From Ktedonobacterales bacterium (lineage in GTDB: Bacteria; Chloroflexota; Ktedonobacteria; Ktedonobacterales; DATBGS01): DNA of 64,000 nt. Under the pieces are notes generated by a model. That model was not told the DNA's origin. It did not search any database and saw nothing but the letters and a program-made list of their open reading frames with translations. This document shows, one piece after another, positions 1 to 7,575 of this stretch (positions within the stretch are counted from its first letter, which is position 1; each line of letters starts with the position of its first letter). The stretch is taken from the NCBI GenBank assembly GCA_036557285.1, contig DATBHW010000044.1, positions 62,001 to 126,000 on the forward strand, given 5' to 3'. The translations under genes were made by a program, and so were the position numbers.

Positions 1-143
1 GTCAAAGTGATAAAGGCGCGCAGCGCACGCTCAACCTCATCAATCCGCTCCAGATGCGCCCTGGTCAGTTCCACCGAACTGATCTCGCGGCGGCGCAATA
101 ATTCAGCAGCTTCGTGTATGGTTACTTCCCAAAGTGGGGCCAT
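1..143 (-). CDS. gatA: Glutamyl-/aspartyl-tRNA amidotransferase subunit A, N-terminal fragment
   Basis: Only the first 47 or so residues are present; the rest runs off the left edge of the window. Read on the minus strand the protein begins MAPLWEVTIHEAAELL and continues with the SSVELTRAHLERI and RAFITL elements typical of the amidase subunit N-terminus. GatA releases ammonia from glutamine and passes it to GatB, which converts misacylated Glu-tRNA(Gln) or Asp-tRNA(Asn). The ATG lies 3 nt after the gatC stop codon, and a GGAGG ribosome site sits inside the gatC end, so translation is probably coupled. The catalytic Lys/Ser/Ser triad is outside the window. Confidence 0.9.
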   Translation of the reverse strand, partial: MAPLWEVTIHEAAELLRRREISSVELTRAHLERIDEVERALRAFITL

Positions 144-146
144 TCT

Positions 147-458
147 CTATCCTCCAGCTTCTTCGCCAGCTTCTTCCAACACAGCGGGGACACGCAAAAA
201 GTTCTCTTCAGCCTCAGGCGCGTTGGCAAGCAACTGCCTGGGCTGGTCAGAAGGGCGCGGCTGGTCGGGAGCCATCACATTACGCACTGGCAAGATATAG
301 GCGCTGGCGGGTACCTGGCTTACATCAACCTCGTTCAAGATCGCCATATTTTCCAGAATCACCCCAAGCTGGCTCATCAGCCGCTCTTTCTCTTCTTCGT
401 TCAACCCCAGGCGAGCCAGCAGGGCCACATTCTCAACATCTTCGCGTGTAATTGCCAT
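147..458 (-). CDS. gatC: Glutamyl-/aspartyl-tRNA amidotransferase subunit C
   Basis: This 103-residue protein has the usual GatC layout: an N-terminal helix (ITREDVENVALLARLGLNEEEKERL), a middle segment around ILNEVDVSQVPA and a PRPSDQPRQLLANAPEAEENFLRVP tail. GatC stabilises the GatA-GatB interface in the GatCAB transamidosome. Length is normal for the family. It sits directly upstream of gatA with a 3-nt gap and 12 nt downstream of the acylphosphatase gene, within a minus-strand operon probably starting at cmk. gatB is not in view. Confidence 0.95.
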   Translation of the reverse strand: MAITREDVENVALLARLGLNEEEKERLMSQLGVILENMAILNEVDVSQVPASAYILPVRNVMAPDQPRPSDQPRQLLANAPEAEENFLRVPAVLEEAGEEAGG

Positions 459-470
459 GATATTTTCTCC

Positions 471-758
471 TCAATAGCGCACCCGGAATCCCGCAAATAC
501 GCCGGTGGCTGGCCCCCAACCAGTCTCAACCTCCCGCACATAGGCCGCAGGTGGACCCAGACGCAGCGATTCCAGCAATCGCTCCAGCAGGGGGCGTGGC
601 CCCTCGGCAATCACCTCAACCGTCCCATTGGGCAGATTGCGCGCATAGCCGCGCAGACCCAGCGCGTTGGCCTCTTCAATCACAAAATAACGATAGCCCA
701 CGCCATGCACGCGCCCATGCGCGGTAGCCGTCAGGCGCACGATCTCTGTCTCCCCCAT
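471..758 (-). CDS. acyP: Acylphosphatase
   Basis: This 95-residue protein is a single acylphosphatase-like domain. The signature GRVHGVGYRYF (residues 15-25) contains the phosphate-binding Arg23, and Asn41 in ARNLPNG is the expected catalytic asparagine. The enzyme hydrolyses carboxyl-phosphate bonds in small acyl phosphates in the cytosol. It lies between the PlsC-like acyltransferase (7-nt gap) and gatC (12-nt gap), so it is cotranscribed. The neighbouring acyltransferase could make an acyl-phosphate link attractive, but acylphosphatases occur in many contexts and no partner is shown here. Confidence 0.93.
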   Translation of the reverse strand: MGETEIVRLTATAHGRVHGVGYRYFVIEEANALGLRGYARNLPNGTVEVIAEGPRPLLERLLESLRLGPPAAYVREVETGWGPATGVFAGFRVRY

Positions 759-765
759 CGCAGCA

Positions 766-1566
766 TTACTCTATTTCAGTAGAATCACCAGAATGACCGG
801 ACCCGCTGGCGGCCTCTGTACTCATGGCTTGCGCTCCAGGCGTGGCCTGTTTCTGCGCCGTGATGCTTTCCGGCGCGCTTGCGGGCAGCGACACGGGCGC
901 TTCTGCGGCTGTCTCCGCGCTGCTCGCCTCATCGCCGTAGATGCCCCGATACTGCGGCGGCAGCAGCGCGGCGATCTGCCGCATAATCACATTCAACTGG
1001 CCCTGAAGGTCGGTATGCCCACGCCGATCTTCGCGGCTGAGCGTGAACGGCTCGCCATAAGTCAACGTAATGGGTGTGCGCCAGGGCCAGATACGCCAGG
1101 GCTTGAACCGCTCAGAGCCATAGATGCCTACCGGCACAATCGGCGCGCCCGAACGCATGGCGATCAGCGCCACGCCCGCTAACCCCTCTTTCATCTTGCG
1201 CGAGCGGCTGCGCGTGCCTTCTGGAAAGATCACCAGCACCTGCCCGGCCTTCAGCACATCGTCTGCCTGCTTGATCGCCTGGCGATCAGCCTCGCCGCGA
1301 CGCACCGGGAAAGCCCCCAGGCCAATCACCAGCCACTTGAGCGGCGCTTTCTGAAAGAGTTCAGACTTTGCCATAAAATGCGTGCGGCGCTTCACCCGCA
1401 GGCCAATCATCGGAATGTCGGTCCAGTTCAGATGATTGCTCACCAGGATGACCGGACCCGTTTGTGGCACGTTCTGGACCCCGGCCACACGCAGACGAAT
1501 GAACAGAGGCAGAAGGGTACGCACAATCGCGCGGCAGGTCTCATAGAACCACTTATACTCTTTCAT
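766..1566 (-). CDS. plsC: 1-acyl-sn-glycerol-3-phosphate acyltransferase (PlsC family)
   Basis: The 266-residue protein carries the acyltransferase motifs in order: NH-L-N-W-T-D (His45, Asp50, the HX4D catalytic pair), then FPEGTRSR at about 114-121 for glycerol-3-phosphate binding, and a PIVPVGIYG block. These identify a PlsC-type enzyme that acylates lysophosphatidate in phospholipid synthesis at the inner membrane face. The start at 1566 (MKEYKWFYE) was chosen because the family begins just before the first helix; a longer frame exists upstream inside cmk. The gene overlaps the cmk end by 14 nt. The last 60 residues or so are a low-complexity Ala/Ser/Glu tail not needed for the fold. Confidence 0.9.
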   Translation of the reverse strand: MKEYKWFYETCRAIVRTLLPLFIRLRVAGVQNVPQTGPVILVSNHLNWTDIPMIGLRVKRRTHFMAKSELFQKAPLKWLVIGLGAFPVRRGEADRQAIKQADDVLKAGQVLVIFPEGTRSRSRKMKEGLAGVALIAMRSGAPIVPVGIYGSERFKPWRIWPWRTPITLTYGEPFTLSREDRRGHTDLQGQLNVIMRQIAALLPPQYRGIYGDEASSAETAAEAPVSLPASAPESITAQKQATPGAQAMSTEAASGSGHSGDSTEIE

Positions 1567-2227
1567 GGATGATCTCCAAGATGCGTTCAAGAACCTGCTC
1601 TATCGTGAGATGCTCTGTATGAATCACAACAGCATCGTCGGCGGGACGACTCTGCGCGCTATCCAGCATATCGCGGCGCTGCACCTCAGCCAGCACTTCC
1701 TCAAGCGTCGGCGCTTCATCCTGCTTGGCGCGCAACTCCAGCCAGCGCCGCCGGGCGCGCTCATCCAAAGAGGCGGTCAGATAGATTTTCACCTGCGCGT
1801 TGGGCATTACCACCGTGCCAATATCGCGTCCGGCCATCACCACGCCGCCGCGCTCGCCGCGTTCCCGCTGGCGGCGGCGCATCGCGGCGCGCACCGCCGG
1901 ATGATGTGAGACCAGCGATACCGCGTGATCGACCTCCGGGCTGCGCAGCTGCCAGGTCACATCGCGCCCCTCCACCCTGACGGTATACTGGCGGCCATCA
2001 GTAGCCGTCGGCAACGTAATCTCCAGATCGAAGGTCTCGGCCAGGGAACCCAGCGGCGCCTCATCCTCCAGGTCTATGCGCCGCTGCAAGGCCAGCCAGG
2101 TCAGCGCGCGATACATAGCGCCAGTATCGAGATACAGATAGCCCAGTCGCTTCGCCAGCAGTTCACCTACGGTACTCTTGCCGACACCGGCAGGCCCATC
2201 AATAGCAATTTGCAGGTCTTGGCGCAT
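1553..2227 (-). CDS. cmk: Cytidylate kinase
   Basis: The 224-residue protein starts MRQDLQIAIDGPAGVGKST, with a P-loop at residues 14-19, followed by YLDTGAMYRALT and a GRDIGTVV-MPNAQVKIYLTA block, all typical of bacterial CMP/dCMP kinase. It phosphorylates CMP and dCMP with ATP in the cytosol. Length matches the family. It is the first gene of the cmk-plsC-acyP-gatC-gatA run and is preceded by an extended -10 promoter about 65 nt upstream of its ATG. A GGAGGCGAC ribosome site precedes the start. Confidence 0.96.
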   Translation of the reverse strand: MRQDLQIAIDGPAGVGKSTVGELLAKRLGYLYLDTGAMYRALTWLALQRRIDLEDEAPLGSLAETFDLEITLPTATDGRQYTVRVEGRDVTWQLRSPEVDHAVSLVSHHPAVRAAMRRRQRERGERGGVVMAGRDIGTVVMPNAQVKIYLTASLDERARRRWLELRAKQDEAPTLEEVLAEVQRRDMLDSAQSRPADDAVVIHTEHLTIEQVLERILEIIHERV

Positions 2228-2292
2228 GTCGCCTCCAGAGAATCGCCCCGCCGTAGCCGCCTGAAGCCAGGCCAGGGCATATATTCTGGCTC

Positions 2293-2301
2293 ATTATAGC
2301 A
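2293..2301 (-). promoter_or_regulatory. Extended -10 promoter upstream of cmk
   Basis: On the minus strand the sequence reads TGCTATAAT, a perfect -10 hexamer preceded by the TGn extension. No good -35 is present at 17 nt, as expected for an extended -10 promoter. It lies in the 106-nt gap between rluB and cmk and would give a leader of roughly 60 nt for the cmk operon. Confidence 0.6.
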
Positions 2302-2333
2302 GCAAATTAGCCCCAAAAGAAAGCGTGGGGAAT

Positions 2334-3119
2334 TTATTTGCCAGCCAACTTCTCAACCTCCGCCGCACTCAGACGCCGCCACTGGCCGGGCGGCAGATCG
2401 CCCAGGCGCAGCGAGCCAACACGCACCCGAATCAGCCGCAGCACTGGATGCCCAACCGCCGCGAGCATACGCCGCGCCTGGCGTTTGCGCCCTTCACGCA
2501 GCGTCACAGAGAGCCAGCTTGTGCCATTGCCCATTGCCCGCAGCAAACGAGCTTGCGCGGGAGCGGTGGGGCGCGCCTCGCCAGGCAATAAGAGGCCGCG
2601 CCGCAATGGCTCCAGGGCGGCAGCCGTTGGGACACCACGCACCAGCGCGTGGTACTCTTTCTCTTGCTCGTAGCGCGGATGCGTGAGATGCAGCGCAAAC
2701 GCGCCATCGTTCGTCAGCAGCAGCAGCCCCTCGCTGTCAAGATCAAGCCGACCTACCGGAAAGAGCCGCTCTGCTCGCAGCGTCGGCGGCAGCAGATCAA
2801 GCGCCGTCTGGCGGCCCTGGGGGTCGTGGGCCGTCGTGACCACCCCGGCGGGCTTATGCAGCAAGAGATAGACCCTGGCAGCCGGGGGCCGCACCGGCTG
2901 CCCATCCACCTGCACCTCGTCTTTTTCTGGCTGAACCTTCATACCCAGGTGCGTCACTGCCTGCCCATTGACCTGCACGCGCCCGTCCCGAATCAATTCC
3001 TCAGCGTGGCGACGCGAAGCAACGCCTGCCCGCGCCAGAAACTTTTGCAGGCGCTCAGACCCTGCTGACCCTTCAGACGCTATAGCCCAATCGGGGGATA
3101 ACTCTCGCTCTTGGCCCAT
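2334..3119 (-). CDS. rluB: 23S rRNA pseudouridine synthase (RluB/RsuA family)
   Basis: The 261-residue protein has an S4 RNA-binding domain at about 21-68 (RLQKFLARAGVASRRHAEELI) followed by a pseudouridine synthase domain with LHKPAGVVTT and the catalytic VGRLDLDSEGLLLLTNDG block (Asp126). This places it in the RsuA/RluB/RluE/RluF group that modifies 23S or 16S rRNA; RluB is the most likely member. The reading frame stays open far upstream, but the start at 3119 puts the S4 domain near the N-terminus and lies just downstream of a -10 element. The promoter overlaps that of the divergent gene at 3184. Confidence 0.9.
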   Translation of the reverse strand: MGQERELSPDWAIASEGSAGSERLQKFLARAGVASRRHAEELIRDGRVQVNGQAVTHLGMKVQPEKDEVQVDGQPVRPPAARVYLLLHKPAGVVTTAHDPQGRQTALDLLPPTLRAERLFPVGRLDLDSEGLLLLTNDGAFALHLTHPRYEQEKEYHALVRGVPTAAALEPLRRGLLLPGEARPTAPAQARLLRAMGNGTSWLSVTLREGRKRQARRMLAAVGHPVLRLIRVRVGSLRLGDLPPGQWRRLSAAEVEKLAGK

Positions 3120-3126
3120 AACCTCT

Positions 3127-3134
3127 AGTATAAT
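3127..3134. promoter_or_regulatory. Overlapping divergent -10 elements for rluB and the gene at 3184
   Basis: The stretch AGTATAAT contains TATAAT on the plus strand (3129-3134) and TATACT on the minus strand (3132-3127), so the two -10 hexamers share four base pairs. For the minus promoter a TTGTGT -35 lies 18 nt away (3156-3151). No clear -35 is seen for the plus promoter. Start sites would fall about 10 nt from each gene side, giving a short leader for rluB and about 43 nt for the plus gene. Confidence 0.5.
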
Positions 3135-3183
3135 CTGCGCCTGGATGGAAACACAAGAACCAGCCAGGCGAAAGGGGACTGCT

Positions 3184-4662
3184 GTGCGTTCATTCTCTTT
3201 GCCAACGCTCCCAAATCCAGCGCCAGAGAACCAACCGACACGACAGTCTAAAAAACGAGTCGTGTATCTCTGGCTGGCGCTCGCCGTCGTCCTGGGGCTG
3301 GTCCTGGGGAGCGGCCTGGGGCTGCTCTTCGCCAAAACCGGACCAGGCTCCGCCCCCACTTCCAGCGACCTGAAACCACAGAACCCGCTTTCCCAGGTTG
3401 CCAGCGCCATCACTCCCACACGGCCAGGAGTCACGCCAACCCCTCCGCCAAAGCAGCCGGGTGGAACCAACCACTTCGCCTTCGGGCTGGATAGCCACCC
3501 TGGCAATGTACAATATATGAACGATATGCGCGCCAAAAATGGCGCAGCCTTTGACTATCGTTATCAGTACCTCTCCGCAGGCGTCAACACCGGCTCCGGT
3601 TGGGAGACCTGGAACAGTCCAGCAGGGGCTTTTGCCACCCTCTATATTCAGGAAAGCGCCAAAAACCACTATATCCCTGTGCTGGTCTATTACGAACTCC
3701 TGCAATCGAATGGAGGCTGCGGCGGCTGCGGCGAACAACAAAAAGACCTGAGCAACCTCGCCAACGCCAGCCTTATGAAAGCCTACTATGCCAACTGGGC
3801 GCTGCTCATGCAGAAGATCGGCGCGACCCATAAGACCACCCTGGTTATCGTCGAGCCTGATCTCTGGGGCTATATGCAGCAGAGCGTTGTGAACGGCTCG
3901 AACAGCGCCGCCTCGGTTCCGGCCAGCGTCGCCAGTTCAGGATACGGCGCGGCGGCTGGCCTGCCCAACACCGCGCAGGGCTACGCCTGGGCGCTCTTGC
4001 ATATACGCGATCTGTACGCGCCAAACGCTGTGCTGGCGATCCATGCCTCCAACTGGGCTACGAAATTTGACATCAGCAGCAATACCGACCCCAACCTAAA
4101 CGTAAAGAGCCTGGCACAGAAAGAAGCGCAGTTCCTGCTCTCAGCGGGCATCAAAGGCAATCCCAAAGGCATCTCGCGCTGGAACCTGCTCTCAAACGAC
4201 GTGGCCGACCACGACTCCGGGCAATCGGGCCTCTGGTGGGACCGCTCGAACAAAGCCCTGCCCAACTTCTCGCGCTACCTGCAATTTATCAGCGCGCTCA
4301 CAGCGGCCAGCGGGCTGCACGTCATGATGTGGCAGGTACCCGCTGGCAACCAATACTTCGATACCGAAAATAACAGCAAGGGGCATACCCAGGATAACCG
4401 CCCCGAATATATCCTGGGCCATATCGCCGACTTTGCCCACGCGGGCATCATCGGCGTCCTCTTTGGCCCCGGCAACGGCGGGACTGAATATAACGACGCC
4501 CGGCAAGATGGTGTCACCAATCCCGCGCCGATCAGCACCTTCCAGTGCAACCAGTGCAACAGCCACCAGAGCCAGTACGCCGACGACGATGGCGGCTACC
4601 TGCGCATCTTCGTCGGCCAGTATTACAAGAACGGCGCGTATCCACTGCCTGCGGGCTGGTAG
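3184..4662 (+). CDS. Secreted or membrane-anchored protein, possible TIM-barrel hydrolase
   Basis: I do not recognise the family with certainty. The protein of about 492 residues begins at GTG 3184, which has an AAAGGGG ribosome site 7 nt upstream; an ATG at 3145 in frame is less well placed. An N-terminal hydrophobic segment (LWLALAVVLGLVLGSGLGLLF) follows basic residues and acts as signal anchor, then a Pro/Thr-rich linker leads to a domain of about 400 residues starting near HFAFGLDSHPGNVQYMND. Segments such as TTLVIVEPDLWGYM, NAVLAIHASNWATK, LHVMMWQVPAGNQY and GIIGVLFGPGNGG look like successive strand-end loops of a glycoside hydrolase barrel with acidic and aromatic residues. It stands alone, divergent from rluB. 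Confidence 0.6.
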   Translation: MRSFSLPTLPNPAPENQPTRQSKKRVVYLWLALAVVLGLVLGSGLGLLFAKTGPGSAPTSSDLKPQNPLSQVASAITPTRPGVTPTPPPKQPGGTNHFAFGLDSHPGNVQYMNDMRAKNGAAFDYRYQYLSAGVNTGSGWETWNSPAGAFATLYIQESAKNHYIPVLVYYELLQSNGGCGGCGEQQKDLSNLANASLMKAYYANWALLMQKIGATHKTTLVIVEPDLWGYMQQSVVNGSNSAASVPASVASSGYGAAAGLPNTAQGYAWALLHIRDLYAPNAVLAIHASNWATKFDISSNTDPNLNVKSLAQKEAQFLLSAGIKGNPKGISRWNLLSNDVADHDSGQSGLWWDRSNKALPNFSRYLQFISALTAASGLHVMMWQVPAGNQYFDTENNSKGHTQDNRPEYILGHIADFAHAGIIGVLFGPGNGGTEYNDARQDGVTNPAPISTFQCNQCNSHQSQYADDDGGYLRIFVGQYYKNGAYPLPAGW

Positions 4663-4755
4663 AGACCTGAGAAGATGTTGATTGGCGAGAAAAAGCATTG
4701 CGCACTATGACCAGGCACGTGCCTGCCCGCAAGTAGGGCCGCGCCCGACGCCGCT

Positions 4756-5001
4756 TCATACCGTCTGCGCTTTGTTCGTCTCCTCCATGTGAGACTCCTC
4801 TTCAGGAAAGACAAAGAAATTAGGGGAGGGAAGCGTTTCTTCATCTTCCATCAGCAACTCAAGCGCTTCCTGGGCCATCTCAGCGGCTTCTGCGTAGGTG
4901 GCGCCATGCGTGTGTGCGTTGCCCCATTCTGGCAATGTAACAACATAGCATTGATCTTCTGGCGACCACTGGATGAGGATGCTATAGCGCGGTGGGTTCA
5001 T
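4756..5001 (-). CDS. hicB: HicB-family antitoxin
   Basis: The 81-residue protein begins MNPPRYSILIQWSPEDQCYVVTLPEWGNAHTHG and continues YAEAAEMAQEALELLMEDE, the partial RNase H-like fold of HicB/UPF0150 antitoxins. The last 25 residues are acidic and probably disordered; no separate DNA-binding domain is visible. The ATG overlaps the hicA stop codon by 4 nt (4998-5001), so the two are translationally coupled in toxin-first order. The antitoxin is expected to neutralise HicA and autoregulate the pair. Confidence 0.85.
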   Translation of the reverse strand: MNPPRYSILIQWSPEDQCYVVTLPEWGNAHTHGATYAEAAEMAQEALELLMEDEETLPSPNFFVFPEEESHMEETNKAQTV

Positions 5002-5228
5002 GGCTTCCTCTTTCTGGCTTGTTCTAGCTTTTCGAGCGCCTCGCGCAAGTCTTGTTCCTGATACGGCTTGGCATCATCCCCGTCCTGTCCTGGGAGAAGA
5101 ATCGAGCCAGGCAGCAATGGATGCCTGTACTTGCGGTGACTCCCTTTCCCTTGCTTCTTTACCAACTGAAAGCCAGCGCGCACATAATCAGCCGCTAGCT
5201 CACGCACTTTACGCGGCACTGCCTCCAC
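4998..5228 (-). CDS. hicA: HicA-family mRNA interferase toxin
   Basis: The 76-residue protein contains RAGFQLVKKQGKGSHRKYRHP, the double-stranded RNA-binding-like fold of HicA with the expected catalytic His31 in GSHRKY. HicA toxins cleave mRNA without the ribosome. The start is GTG at 5228; a second in-frame GTG at 5219 (VPRKVREL) has GGAGG just before it and could also be used. An AT-rich stretch (TAATATAAAATA) about 15 nt upstream is a plausible -10 region. The C-terminal EALEKLEQARKRKP helix is longer than in minimal HicA proteins. Confidence 0.85.
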   Translation of the reverse strand: MEAVPRKVRELAADYVRAGFQLVKKQGKGSHRKYRHPLLPGSILLPGQDGDDAKPYQEQDLREALEKLEQARKRKP

Positions 5229-5363
5229 TCTCCGTATTTTATATTATGAAATAAAAGTGCCTCCCTTTCCAGGGTATAAACGCCTCTTCTTTGCTATTCT
5301 ACCACGCTGGCCTGTCGAAGAACAGGGAGAGGGCGCTGCCTCCCGGCTTTTCACAAGCCCTAT

Positions 5364-6137
5364 CTACAGGACAAACACTCTGGGGCGCGCCATCCACTCA
5401 GCCAGATCGATCTTCCCCTGTGCCTCCAGCAGACGATAGAAATAGCGATAGACCGGACGCACAGCCACCAGATCAGGGAGCGGCAGCAGCCCTGCATACC
5501 CGCGCGCCACAGCCGCCGCGCCGGGCTGAGTCAGCAGGTACTCCAGGGCAATGAAATCGAACGCGCGCGGCCCAATCACATAGGCTTCAGTATCTATCAG
5601 GCCCGTCAGATGTTCCCCGTCCGTCAGAAATTGCGTGGGGTCCAGATCGATCATCACCAGCGCGCCCACCTCAAGCGGCGGCAGTTGCAGCGCAGCGGCC
5701 CACATCGGTTCAAGCGCGGCGCTGATACGGGCGTCATGCTGATAAAACTGATCCACAAGCAGCCGCATCGTTTCCGCAAGCCGCGTATGAAATGTCGGCA
5801 ACGGGTGACGGGGCTTGCCCGTCGGGTGGCCGTAAGAGGCAAAGCGTCGGCAGTGAATACACGCCAGCGCCCGGCCAAGCTCTTCTAGGGCAGACTCAGG
5901 CAGGTGATCGAATGCCTCAAGAGGCGCGCCCGGCACATAATCCACGACCACACACGATCTTCCGGCAAGCGTGGCCTTCCGGCGAACACGCGGGACAGCA
6001 ATGGGGCTGAGGCGCGCCAGAAGCCCATTGAGCGGCTCAAGGTCAAAGATGCTGCCCGGATCGATCCCAAAGAGATGATGGCAGCCGCCCCAAAACGGCC
6101 CGCCAGGGCTGCCCCAGCGAAAGGCGCGCACCACCAC
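5364..6137 (-). CDS. APH-family phosphotransferase, 5' end interrupted by an amber codon
   Basis: The 257-residue frame has APH kinase features: ALEELGRALACIHCRRF, a brace-like LVMIDLDPTQFLTDGEHLTGLIDTEAYVIGPRAFDF corresponding to the catalytic loop and the metal-binding Asp (GLIDTE). The family usually has His-x-Asp in the loop; here it is MIDLDPTQF. The start at 6137 is only the first GTG after an in-frame TAG at 6164-6162. The 31 codons before that TAG, starting from ATG 6257, read as a normal APH N-terminus in the same frame (see separate entry). As it stands the protein lacks the first strand of the nucleotide-binding lobe. Substrate unknown; the name does not imply antibiotic resistance. 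Confidence 0.6.
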   Translation of the reverse strand: MVVRAFRWGSPGGPFWGGCHHLFGIDPGSIFDLEPLNGLLARLSPIAVPRVRRKATLAGRSCVVVDYVPGAPLEAFDHLPESALEELGRALACIHCRRFASYGHPTGKPRHPLPTFHTRLAETMRLLVDQFYQHDARISAALEPMWAAALQLPPLEVGALVMIDLDPTQFLTDGEHLTGLIDTEAYVIGPRAFDFIALEYLLTQPGAAAVARGYAGLLPLPDLVAVRPVYRYFYRLLEAQGKIDLAEWMARPRVFVL

Positions 6138-6161
6138 TTCTTCTCTGGTCGTCTGGACATA

Positions 6162-6257
6162 CTAGACATCGCTGGCATGCCCGGAATACCCAGGGTCCAG
6201 ATAGCGTTGTGTAACAATAGGCTCAGCAAAGAGTTGTTGGAGGTCCGGCTCGTTCAT
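6162..6257 (-). pseudogene. Amber-interrupted N-terminal segment of the APH-like kinase gene
   Basis: From ATG 6257 the frame encodes 31 residues (MNEPDLQQLFAEPIVTQRYL, then DPGYSGHASDV) and stops at TAG 6164-6162. Immediately after the stop the same frame continues YVQTTREEVVVRAFRW into the kinase domain, where a VYxxxT--xxVVVR strand is expected for APH proteins. The ATG sits 9 nt after the stop of the DUF2851 gene, with GGAGG upstream. The simplest reading is one gene with a nonsense mutation or a base-call error; suppression is possible but nothing here supports it. Confidence 0.65.
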
Positions 6258-6266
6258 CTACGAAGA

Positions 6267-7493
6267 TCAACCCTCCTCGTCAGCAAGCCGCCGCGCGCAG
6301 GGACAGGCGGCGCAGAGCTTTGCGCGGCACCAATGTTTATGCGCGTGCTGAAGTCCCTGCTGCGCCAGCGCCAGCCGGGGATGCTTTGGCAAGAGCAGTT
6401 GCCGCTGCATCGCGCGAGTAATCTGATTGGAGGGCAGCCCTGGAAACTCCAGCGCCAGTATATAAGCTCGCTTTGCCAACGCGTCATCCTCATGCAGCAG
6501 CGCCCAGCCATAGGCAAAGGGCAGCGCCACGTTCCAGACCAGAATCGCGGCGCGCCCGGCGCTGAGCAGCTCAGAAGGAGCGGCGCTCTGGCGAGCAGAC
6601 ACCTGATAGGTCTCGCCGGAGATGGTGAGAACCCGCAGCAGCGCCTCTCCGGCGTCATCCGATTGCGTCCGCGAAAGCAGCGCCCAGAGTTCCGGCCAGG
6701 GACCGCGCTCGCGCCAGCGCACCGCCAGCCGCGCCAGCGCCGCCAGACGCTGACGGTCCAGGCGCGGCGGAAGTGTCAGGCGCTCCAGCAGCGCCTCATA
6801 GGCGCGCACAGGCGAAGTGAGGCCAGGAGCCATCCTGGCAAGCTCTTCGCCCAGCGCACGAAACGCTTCGCGCTCGCGGCCATAGCCCAGCCCCTCGGCC
6901 AGCGCCACAAAGAGCAGGCGGCTTTCAACGCTCCAGCCCTGGTGACTGGTTTGACTGGCCGAATCCGCCTGCTCCAGAGCAGCGGATAACTGCGACTGAA
7001 AAGCAGTAGCTTTCTCCAGAAAGCGCGCTTCCCCGGCCTGATCGAGCAGCGCCAGCAGTTCAGACTCCGCCAGGCGTGTCGCATCCTGCTGACAGGGCCA
7101 CTGCTCGGACTCTTTTGGGCGCAGGGGCAGCGTTGGCGGCGCCACAACATCGGCCAACGCCAGCACAGGCGCGGTAGCTCCATCCGCCAGCCGCGTGGGC
7201 TGAAGATCAGTCGTGAAAACGACATGCAAGATCACCCGGCCATAACGTGGATCGCTTTCGTGGCCGTGCGCGCGCCAGTCGCCGCCGCGCAGATGGACCT
7301 CCACATCGCCACAGAGCGTGCGATCATCGCCCAGGCGAATCACCGCGTCCCGAAAATCAGGGCCAGGGCCACCGCCGGGGCGGCCAGGATAGAGGACGGT
7401 GAGGCGCTCGCCATTCGTCGTGCGCAGCGGCACACCCATCAACTCCCCGCTGGCCCAGCGCCGGACAATATCGCGCTCCGAGATTTGTTGCAT
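6267..7493 (-). CDS. DUF2851 family protein
   Basis: The 408-residue protein carries the hallmarks of DUF2851: LYPGRPGGGPGPDFRDAVI, GDVEVHLRGGDWRAHGHESDPRYGRVILHVVF and a C-terminal helical region. Members are widespread in Bacteroidetes and Chloroflexota and have no settled function; the HGH--DP-Y-----HVV pattern resembles a nuclease-like or metal-binding core, which is inference. The start at 7493 (MQQISERDIVRRW) was preferred to a longer frame because the family begins here and the extension would cover the divergent promoter region. The downstream kinase-like gene is probably cotranscribed. Confidence 0.85.
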   Translation of the reverse strand: MQQISERDIVRRWASGELMGVPLRTTNGERLTVLYPGRPGGGPGPDFRDAVIRLGDDRTLCGDVEVHLRGGDWRAHGHESDPRYGRVILHVVFTTDLQPTRLADGATAPVLALADVVAPPTLPLRPKESEQWPCQQDATRLAESELLALLDQAGEARFLEKATAFQSQLSAALEQADSASQTSHQGWSVESRLLFVALAEGLGYGREREAFRALGEELARMAPGLTSPVRAYEALLERLTLPPRLDRQRLAALARLAVRWRERGPWPELWALLSRTQSDDAGEALLRVLTISGETYQVSARQSAAPSELLSAGRAAILVWNVALPFAYGWALLHEDDALAKRAYILALEFPGLPSNQITRAMQRQLLLPKHPRLALAQQGLQHAHKHWCRAKLCAACPCARRLADEEG

Positions 7494-7507
7494 GTCTTTG
7501 TTCCCTG

Positions 7508-7516
7508 TGCTACTAT
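7508..7516 (+). promoter_or_regulatory. Candidate extended -10 promoter for ccsB
   Basis: TGC followed by TACTAT lies in the 82-nt gap between the divergent DUF2851 gene and ccsB. The -35 position holds TTGCAT, overlapping the start codon of the divergent gene. The leader to the ccsB ATG would be about 53 nt. Confidence 0.4.
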
Positions 7517-7575
7517 TTTTGGGTAGTCGGGACCATTTCTTATGGCTTGCGCTATTCTCTCCAAGGAGACCCATT

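Noticed and set aside
4712-4725. CAGGCACGTGCCTG palindrome between convergent genes as a terminator
   Set aside because: It is perfect but has no loop and no T-tract; a 14-bp dyad of this kind is more like a protein-binding site, and nothing links it to a regulator.
5364-6257. APH-like gene as an aminoglycoside resistance gene
   Set aside because: The family is broad, the catalytic loop deviates from HxD, and the gene is interrupted; resistance cannot be inferred.
5904-6989. Long plus-strand frame opposite the kinase and DUF2851 genes
   Set aside because: It is an antisense shadow caused by GC-rich third positions; it has no ribosome site and no recognisable motif.
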